This document shows positions 6,346-10,768 of a DNA stretch of 10,768 nucleotides, piece after piece. The notes under the pieces were generated by a model, which searched no databases, had not been told where the DNA came from, and saw nothing but the letters and a program-made list of their open reading frames with translations. The stretch's first letter is position 1. Each line of letters starts with the position of its first letter. The DNA lies in NCBI GenBank assembly GCA_023438965.1, contig JAEXPB010000174.1:1-10768 (forward strand). The letters are read 5' to 3'. Both the position numbers and the translations under genes were made by a program. Origin of the DNA: Bacillota bacterium (GTDB taxonomy: Bacteria; Bacillota; Clostridia; Saccharofermentanales; UBA5734).

Positions 6346-7671
6346 ATGATAAACGACAAACCGAATCAGGAAGAATCTTGTCTGGCACCGCTGGCTGATC
6401 CGGCGGTTTGGACCGGTTTTGTCGACCTATTTGCGGACAAAAACCGGCACCGGCAGCGGAAGACCCAGGCGTTCCGGGATTTGCTGCCCCAGTCGGCCGA
6501 GTTGGCCGAAGCGGTGCTGACCGCCAGCTACCAGCCGGAACTGCCGCGCCGTCTGGCGGTCAGCAAGATGGACAGCCGGCGGAAACGTCTGGTTTATGTC
6601 TATCCGCCCGCGGACGAACTGGTTTTCAAGCTCTGCGGCCGGCTTCTGGGCGCGCACGACCATCTGCTGCCGGCAGCATGCCATGCATTCCGGCCGCGGC
6701 ACGGCGCCCGGCAGGCTTTCCAGTCCCTGCTGCGCCAGCCTGACCTGGACCGGCTGGCCGTGATTCGGGTGGATATCGCCGACTACTTCAACAGCATCCC
6801 GCCGGAAGGCGCGCTGGCCGCTTTACCGGTAGCGATCCGGGCTGATGTGCCGCTGATGAACGTCCTGCGGCAGGTTGTCCTGGCCGGCGGATATTGTGCA
6901 GGCGGCCAAATCGTATCGGCTGCACCGGCGGGCATCAAACCCGGCACGCCCCTGGCGCCGATCCTGGCCAATTATTACCTCGCCGGCCTCGACCGGCATT
7001 TCCTCGACCAGGGGATCCTTTATGCCCGCTATTCGGACGACATCATCCTGTTTGTGCCGCCGGAAAGACAAACGACGGTCTTTGCGGAATTGTGCAAATG
7101 CCTGGAGGAACTTGGCCTGGCGTTGAATGAAGCCAAGACCTGCCTGCGCGCCCCGGGTGAACGCTGGGAATATCTGGGCTTTGCCTATGAACGGGGCCGG
7201 ATCGACCTGTCGGGCGCCGCCCTGCATAAGATCAAAGCCCGCGTCCGGCGGCTGGCGCGGCGTCTGAACCGCTATCGCTGCCGGAAAAATGTGCCGCCGG
7301 ACAAGATTCTCCATTTCTTCTTCCGCCGGCTGAACGGGCGCTTGTATGGTTATGACGGACAGCCGACCCGCTTCTGCTGGACCCGCTGGTATCTGCCGGT
7401 GATCAACACCGCCGGCTCCCTGGGCGAACTGGACCGCTACTGCCAGGAGGCCGCCCGTTACGCCTGCACGGGTCATTATCGCCGTGTCAACTACCGCCTG
7501 TTTACGCGAACACAGCTGACCCAGGCCGGCTGCCGGCCGCTGGTGCCTTTTTACTTTGCCCGTGGCTGGCGGAAACTTGCCGTTGCCGGGAAACCAGACC
7601 ACCCGGACAGGAATACGGGCAGGATCAATTCTATTGGAGCAGTTCCCGCAGAACCTGCGGATAATTGTTGA
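6346..7671 (+). CDS. Reverse transcriptase (retron-like / group II-like RT) with C-terminal extension
   Basis: RNA-directed DNA polymerase of 441 aa. Fingers-palm motifs appear in order: FRPRHGARQAF (about 115-125), motif A VIRVDIADYFNSI (D143), motif B GIKPGTPLAPILANYYL (197-212), catalytic motif C YSDD (229-232), motif D LEELGLALNEAKT and motif E WEYLGF (274-279). A basic thumb-like stretch follows (KIKARVRRLARRLNRYRCRK), then about 95 further residues of unknown role (TRWYLPVINTAGSLGELDRY onward). All three catalytic aspartates are present, so it should be active. The retron signatures NAxxH and VTG are not visible and motifs B and E read more like group II-intron RTs, but no maturase endonuclease (HNH) domain or intron was seen. 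The start has only a weak ribosome site (AGG abutting ATG). The structured RNA upstream is the likely template/primer. Confidence 0.9.
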   Translation: MINDKPNQEESCLAPLADPAVWTGFVDLFADKNRHRQRKTQAFRDLLPQSAELAEAVLTASYQPELPRRLAVSKMDSRRKRLVYVYPPADELVFKLCGRLLGAHDHLLPAACHAFRPRHGARQAFQSLLRQPDLDRLAVIRVDIADYFNSIPPEGALAALPVAIRADVPLMNVLRQVVLAGGYCAGGQIVSAAPAGIKPGTPLAPILANYYLAGLDRHFLDQGILYARYSDDIILFVPPERQTTVFAELCKCLEELGLALNEAKTCLRAPGERWEYLGFAYERGRIDLSGAALHKIKARVRRLARRLNRYRCRKNVPPDKILHFFFRRLNGRLYGYDGQPTRFCWTRWYLPVINTAGSLGELDRYCQEAARYACTGHYRRVNYRLFTRTQLTQAGCRPLVPFYFARGWRKLAVAGKPDHPDRNTGRINSIGAVPAEPADNC

Positions 7672-8380
7672 TGAACAAGTGCGTAAATCGATAGGCTGCC
7701 GTCTCTTCATAAGTTGATCGCTGCAAACCATCGGCTCCGATTTGATAGATCGTTGCCTGGGGATAGGACAGGATAACCGGCGAGAGGGTGGCAATGATGA
7801 ATTGCGAACCATCCCGGACCAGATCATGCAAGCGGGCCAGAAATGCCAGCTGCCTTTCCGCTGAAAGCGCGGCTTCCGGTTCATCCAGGATATACAGGCC
7901 GTTACCGCCGAACCGGTTCAGGAAGAGCGATAAAAAGGATTCGCCATGCGATTGCTCGTGCAGGGACTTGCCGCCGTAGGAGGCGATAATCGGACGGGAG
8001 ACGGCGGGCAGACTGTCCATTGATTCAATGTTGGTGGCAACGTTATAGAAGCTTTCGGCGCGGAGGAAGAAACCATCCCGCGGATGGCGGGCAGCTTTGC
8101 GCAGCCGCAGGTGGCGATATAAATCCGAAGACGATTGCCGGGTGGCGAACGAAAAGTTGACTGACCCGCCTTCGGCGTTGAACCCATAAGCGATGGCAAT
8201 GGCCTCGATCAAAGTGGACTTCCCGGACCCGTTTTCTCCGGTGATAAAAGTCACCTGCGGATCGAGCGGCAGTGCCGATAATCCCTGCAAAGCCGGCAGA
8301 TTATAAGGATAACGCTGCTGGTCATCCGGCAGGTTGAACAGAACATCGGTGACGAATCCCATTTGAGCTGGATTTTTCAT
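7631..8380 (-). CDS. AAA/ABC-type ATPase (COG3910-like predicted ATPase)
   Basis: Soluble ATPase of 249 aa with a Walker A motif GENGSGKST (48-56), a signature-like SHGES (144-148) and Walker B YILDEPEAAL (163-172). It resembles the small stand-alone predicted ATPases of the COG3910 type, whose biological role is unknown. The family normally has IATHSP at the H-loop; here it is IATLSP (L199, codon CTC at 7784-7786), a single-base change from histidine that could weaken hydrolysis. ATG 8380 is chosen over GTG 8392 because GGAGG lies 5 nt upstream. It converges on the RT gene, and the two coding ends overlap by 41 bp. Whether it works with the RT is unknown; it cannot be cotranscribed with it. 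Confidence 0.88.
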   Translation of the reverse strand: MKNPAQMGFVTDVLFNLPDDQQRYPYNLPALQGLSALPLDPQVTFITGENGSGKSTLIEAIAIAYGFNAEGGSVNFSFATRQSSSDLYRHLRLRKAARHPRDGFFLRAESFYNVATNIESMDSLPAVSRPIIASYGGKSLHEQSHGESFLSLFLNRFGGNGLYILDEPEAALSAERQLAFLARLHDLVRDGSQFIIATLSPVILSYPQATIYQIGADGLQRSTYEETAAYRFTHLFINNYPQVLRELLQ

Positions 8381-8385
8381 TATAT

Positions 8386-8390
8386 CCTCC
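8386..8390 (-). promoter_or_regulatory. Ribosome binding site fixing the ATPase start
   Basis: GGAGG on the minus strand with a 5-nt spacer to ATG 8380. The upstream GTG at 8392 overlaps this site and is unlikely to be the start. Confidence 0.7.
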
Positions 8391-8414
8391 ACAATTTGAG
8401 GCGTGCTGACAATT

Positions 8415-8441
8415 ATTATACAGCCAAACTACTGTTATAAT
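8415..8441. promoter_or_regulatory. Overlapping divergent promoters for the ATPase and the QueG-like operon
   Basis: Two perfect TATAAT boxes face away from each other: 8415-8420 on the minus strand (35 nt before ATPase ATG 8380) and 8436-8441 on the plus strand (81 nt before ATG 8522). They are 15 nt apart, so each -35 region overlaps the other's -10. No good -35 match is seen for either. The flanks form an imperfect dyad (TATACAG ... CTGTTATA) that might be an operator. Confidence 0.5.
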
Positions 8442-8521
8442 ATATGGGGAGGCCAGCAGCCGGGAATGTTATGTCATCCCGCCATGGCCAAACCGACGCT
8501 CATCCGGTGGAGGACAGAAGA

Positions 8522-9214
8522 ATGGAAACCAAAATCAAGCAGATTTTCCTGGACCTGGGCGCCGACCTGTGCGGCATCGCCCATATCGACCGCTTTACCG
8601 AGGCGCCGGTGGGTTTCCGCCCGACGGAAATTTATCCGGACTGCCGTTCGGTCATCGTTTTTGCCAGGCAATTGCCGCACGGCTTGACACAGGTCAATCC
8701 CCGCATCATCTACAATCATATCGGGGATATCGTCAAAGGGGAATTGGACCAGATCAGCTATCGCGGCAGTCTGGCGATCGAGCAGCTCGGCGGCGTTGCG
8801 GTCCCCCTGCCTTGCGATTCACCCTATGAATTCTGGGACAGCGAAAAGCTGGAAGGCCGCGGATTGATCTCCATGCGGCACGCCGCCCGGCTGGCCGGCC
8901 TGGGCAGCCTCGGCAAGAACACCCTGCTGATCACCCGCGAATTCGGCAACATGGTGATGATCGGCGCTGTGCTGACGAACCTGGACCTGCAGTCGGACCC
9001 GCTGACCGAGGAATATTGCATCAGCAGCTGCCGGATTTGCCTGGACAAGTGTCCGACCGGCGCCTTGAATGGTTTGTCGGCCAATCAATCGCTTTGCCGG
9101 CCGTACACCTACGGCAGCACCAAACGGGGCTTTGGCGTCTGCAACTGCAACCGCTGCCGCGTGCGTTGCCCGCGGGCGCTGGGGGTCAAACCGCCGGCGT
9201 GTGAAAAGGCTTGA
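8522..9214 (+). CDS. Epoxyqueuosine reductase-like 2x[4Fe-4S] protein, short form
   Basis: A 230-aa iron-sulfur protein related to QueG, the enzyme that makes queuosine from epoxyqueuosine in tRNA. Shared motifs are RHAARLAGLGSLGKNTLLI (119-137) and a first cluster site C166-x3-C170-x2-C173-x3-C177-P (CISSCRICLDKCPTGAL). A second site follows: C207-x-C209-x2-C212-x3-C216-P. QueG is much longer with a C-terminal HEAT-like domain and has a VDTGP motif carrying the catalytic Asp. Here the aligned stretch reads EGRGL with no Asp, so true epoxyqueuosine reduction is doubtful and a generic ferredoxin-like reductase is more likely. ATG 8522 has GGAGG about 8 nt upstream, which favours it over the in-frame ATG at 8444. 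It is the first gene of a + operon with the GNAT gene 19 nt downstream. Confidence 0.85.
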   Translation: METKIKQIFLDLGADLCGIAHIDRFTEAPVGFRPTEIYPDCRSVIVFARQLPHGLTQVNPRIIYNHIGDIVKGELDQISYRGSLAIEQLGGVAVPLPCDSPYEFWDSEKLEGRGLISMRHAARLAGLGSLGKNTLLITREFGNMVMIGAVLTNLDLQSDPLTEEYCISSCRICLDKCPTGALNGLSANQSLCRPYTYGSTKRGFGVCNCNRCRVRCPRALGVKPPACEKA

Positions 9215-9233
9215 TGGTGCGCGGGGGAAGAAC

Positions 9234-9665
9234 GTGAAGATCCGCCTGATGACCATCGATGATTATGCGCCGGTTCGCCTGCTCTGGGGTGAAACCGCCG
9301 GCATGGGCCTGCGTTCCCTGGATGATTCGGAAGCCGGCATCCACCGCTTCCTGGAACGGAACCCGCATACTTGTTTTGTCGCGGTCGAATCCGGACAGGT
9401 AAATGGTGTGATCCTGAGCGGGCACGACGGCCGGCGGGGGTACATTTATCATACTGCGGTCCGCAGCACCTGCCGTAAGCAGGGAATTGGCCGGGCTCTG
9501 GTCAACGCCGTCATAGAGGCGATGCAGAGGGAAGAGATCCACAAGATTGCCCTGGTCGCTTTCCAAAGCAACTTAACCGGCAATCAATTCTGGGAGTCGA
9601 TGGGCTTTGCCGCCCGGACCGACCTGGTCTATCGCGACCGCAGCCTCTGCCGGGAGAACCTGTAG
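9234..9665 (+). CDS. GNAT family N-acetyltransferase
   Basis: Small (143 aa) acetyl-CoA-dependent acetyltransferase, cytoplasmic, acceptor unknown. It begins KIRLMTIDDYAPVRLLWGETAGMGLRSLDDS and carries GHDGRRGYIYHTAVRSTCRKQGIGRALV, in which RKQGIG (81-86) is the acetyl-CoA pyrophosphate loop (R/Q-x-x-G-x-G/A). The closing NQFWESMGF is the usual C-terminal GNAT motif. The start is taken as GTG 9234, preceded by GGGGGAAG. The frame is open further upstream, but that part overlaps the preceding Fe-S gene in another frame and has no family similarity. It is 19 nt after the QueG-like gene and 26 nt before the HEAT-like gene, so the three are probably one transcript. Confidence 0.9.
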   Translation: MKIRLMTIDDYAPVRLLWGETAGMGLRSLDDSEAGIHRFLERNPHTCFVAVESGQVNGVILSGHDGRRGYIYHTAVRSTCRKQGIGRALVNAVIEAMQREEIHKIALVAFQSNLTGNQFWESMGFAARTDLVYRDRSLCRENL

Positions 9666-9691
9666 CATCCGGCCGGAAATGGGGTGCGACC

Positions 9692-10342
9692 ATGACAAGC
9701 GAGGAATTGAAGCAAAGACTGAAGACCAAGCCGGATCCGGCCGCGCTGGCTGCCGGCGCCATTGCCGATCCAGCCATGTTTAGGACGCTGCTGGAAATCG
9801 CCGTGACCGATCGGGGCAGCATCAAGTACGCCTGCACCAAGATCGTCCGCCTGGCCAGCGAACAGGAACCGGCTGCCGTTTATCCGTTTTTCGATACGAT
9901 CGCCGGTTTGATCCGCCACCCGAACAGCTTTGTCCAATGGGACGGCATCACGATCATGGCCAACCTCCTGGCGGTCGACGTGGCTGACCGGTTTGCCGGC
10001 ATCCGCCAGGAGTACCTGGACCTTGTGCATCATCCGCAGATGATCACCGCCGCCACTGTCGTCGGCAATGCCTGGAAAATCGTGCAAGCCAAGCCGGCGC
10101 TCGAACCGGAGGTTACCCGGCGCATCCTCGCTATTCCGCAGGTGGTTTATCTTTACAAAGGCGAGCCTTCCCCGGAATGCAACCGCGTGCTCTGCGGCCA
10201 TGCCCTGGCTTGCCTGGACCGCTATTATGACCAATCAGGCAGCCAGGCTGCCATTTTGGACTTCGCGCGCAGCCAGCTGGCCAGCGAACGGCCGGCAGTG
10301 GCCAGGAAGGCGGCTCAGTTTTTGAAGCAGCATGTGAGCTGA
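9692..10342 (+). CDS. Small HEAT-repeat-like protein
   Basis: Soluble alpha-helical protein of 216 aa with no enzyme motif. Amphipathic helix pairs recur, for example GSIKYACTKIVRLASEQEPAAVYPFFDTIAGLIRHPNSFVQWDGITIMANLLAVD, and SERPAVARKAAQFLKQHV at the end. This is the pattern of HEAT/armadillo-type repeats, which usually make protein-protein contacts. ATG 9692 has GGGGTG about 5 nt upstream. It is the third gene of the Fe-S/GNAT operon. QueG proteins carry a HEAT-like C-terminal domain that the short Fe-S protein upstream lacks, so a partner role is conceivable but unproven. Confidence 0.75.
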   Translation: MTSEELKQRLKTKPDPAALAAGAIADPAMFRTLLEIAVTDRGSIKYACTKIVRLASEQEPAAVYPFFDTIAGLIRHPNSFVQWDGITIMANLLAVDVADRFAGIRQEYLDLVHHPQMITAATVVGNAWKIVQAKPALEPEVTRRILAIPQVVYLYKGEPSPECNRVLCGHALACLDRYYDQSGSQAAILDFARSQLASERPAVARKAAQFLKQHVS

Positions 10343-10347
10343 TCCCA

Positions 10348-10376
10348 TTTTCAATATTTTACAAACGGTGTATGAT
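10348..10376 (+). promoter_or_regulatory. Probable promoter for the S8 protease gene
   Basis: TTTTCA (10348-10353) and TATGAT (10371-10376) with a 17-nt spacer, immediately after the HEAT-like gene. This would give a leader of about 110 nt. An alternative pair, TTGACT (10419-10424) and TTGAAT (10443-10448) with an 18-nt spacer, lies closer to the gene. Confidence 0.4.
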
Positions 10377-10493
10377 TAGGCTGTCTAGTACGATCATCTT
10401 GTTCAATTGGCATTTCTGTTGACTCCAGGTGTATCTTCGGCATTGAATAACAACCTTCCGTCGGATCTATTGCACAATCGCGAGGTGTTTTCC

Positions 10494-10768
10494 ATGAGAA
10501 GAAGAAATAAATCCCTGGCTTTTTTCCTGACCCTTTTGGTCTTGATTTTCGGTTTGCTGGCAGCGCCGGTCAGCGCGGCTGCCGAAGCGGCGGCCAATAA
10601 AACCAAGGTGATTGTCATCTTCAACCGGCAGCCAGGCGCCGCTGAGCAAAACCTGATCCGGTCCCTGGGCGGTGCGGTCGGGCATACCTTCCATATTGTC
10701 CGGGCCATTGCCGCCACGATTCCCCAGGCGGCGATCAACGCCCTGCAGCACAATCCCAATATCGTTGC
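10494..10768 (+). CDS. Secreted subtilisin-like (S8) serine protease, N-terminal part only
   Basis: Only the first 91 codons are in the window; the gene runs off the right edge. ATG 10494 is preceded by AGGTG 9 nt upstream. The product starts MRRRNKSLAFFLTLLVLIFGLLAAPVSA, a clear Sec signal peptide (basic N-terminus, hydrophobic core, cleavage near PVSA-AAEA). Next comes KVIVIFNRQPGAAEQNLIRSLGGAVGHTFHIVRAIAATIPQAAINALQHNPNIV, the inhibitor I9 propeptide of subtilases, which chaperones and blocks the protease before autocleavage. The catalytic Asp/His/Ser domain lies beyond the window, so the protease call rests on the propeptide. Confidence 0.75.
   Translation, partial: MRRRNKSLAFFLTLLVLIFGLLAAPVSAAAEAAANKTKVIVIFNRQPGAAEQNLIRSLGGAVGHTFHIVRAIAATIPQAAINALQHNPNIV

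Noticed and set aside
6192..6398. Small 68-codon frame between the ncRNA and RT
   Set aside because: It starts inside the structured RNA, overlaps the RT start and has no clear ribosome site. Its sequence resembles nothing I recognise.
6346..7671. Diversity-generating retroelement or group II intron
   Set aside because: No template/variable repeat pair and no intron domain V-like hairpin were seen around the RT, and there is no HNH domain in the protein.
6823..7884. 353-codon minus-strand frame across the RT and ATPase
   Set aside because: It lies antisense to the RT catalytic domain and out of frame with the ATPase, with low-complexity Ala/Gln/Arg composition and no recognisable motifs.
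10343..10493. Possible riboswitch or small RNA in the leader of the protease gene
   Set aside because: No substantial inverted repeats or known aptamer-like conserved blocks were visible; only promoter-like boxes were found.

Overview
The window looks like chromosomal DNA of a GC-rich Firmicutes-type (Clostridia-like) bacterium. It has strong AGGAG-class ribosome binding sites, short operons, a TspO-like protein, a MATE exporter, a soluble DUF1680/GH127 glycosidase and an S8 protease with a signal peptide. This assignment is an inference from gene content and base composition; no rRNA or tRNA gene is present to anchor it.

Layout. A TspO/MBR-like membrane protein (2-709, 5' end outside the window) is followed by a MATE transporter (832-2229), both on +. 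A convergent AraC-family regulator (2263-3186, -) faces a divergent + operon of a GH127-type glycosidase (3351-5132) and a class I SAM methyltransferase (5160-6107). This is probably a regulated carbohydrate-use cassette, with the AraC protein as the likely regulator of its divergent neighbour.

The most interesting region is 6079-7671. A perfect TATAAT box sits across the methyltransferase stop codon. Just downstream is a roughly 150-nt segment closed by a perfect 16-bp inverted repeat (6116-6131 / 6251-6266). The bases A-G-C follow the left arm, and several GC-rich hairpins lie inside. About 80 nt further on begins a 441-aa reverse transcriptase with an intact YSDD catalytic motif. This is the architecture of a retron (a1-msr-msd-a2 RNA followed by the RT gene). 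However, the RT does not show the retron hallmarks NAxxH and VTG and reads more like a group II-intron-type RT with an extra C-terminal tail. It is therefore a retron-like or unclassified RT-ncRNA system and the best candidate here for something undescribed.

A small AAA/ABC-type ATPase (7631-8380, -) converges on the RT gene and overlaps its 3' end by 41 bp. It has lost the usual H-loop histidine. From a shared divergent promoter region a + operon runs out: a short epoxyqueuosine-reductase-like 2x[4Fe-4S] protein (8522-9214), a GNAT acetyltransferase (9234-9665) and a small HEAT-repeat-like protein (9692-10342). The window ends inside a secreted subtilisin-type protease gene (10494 to end). 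No CRISPR array, tRNA, rRNA or insertion sequence was found.
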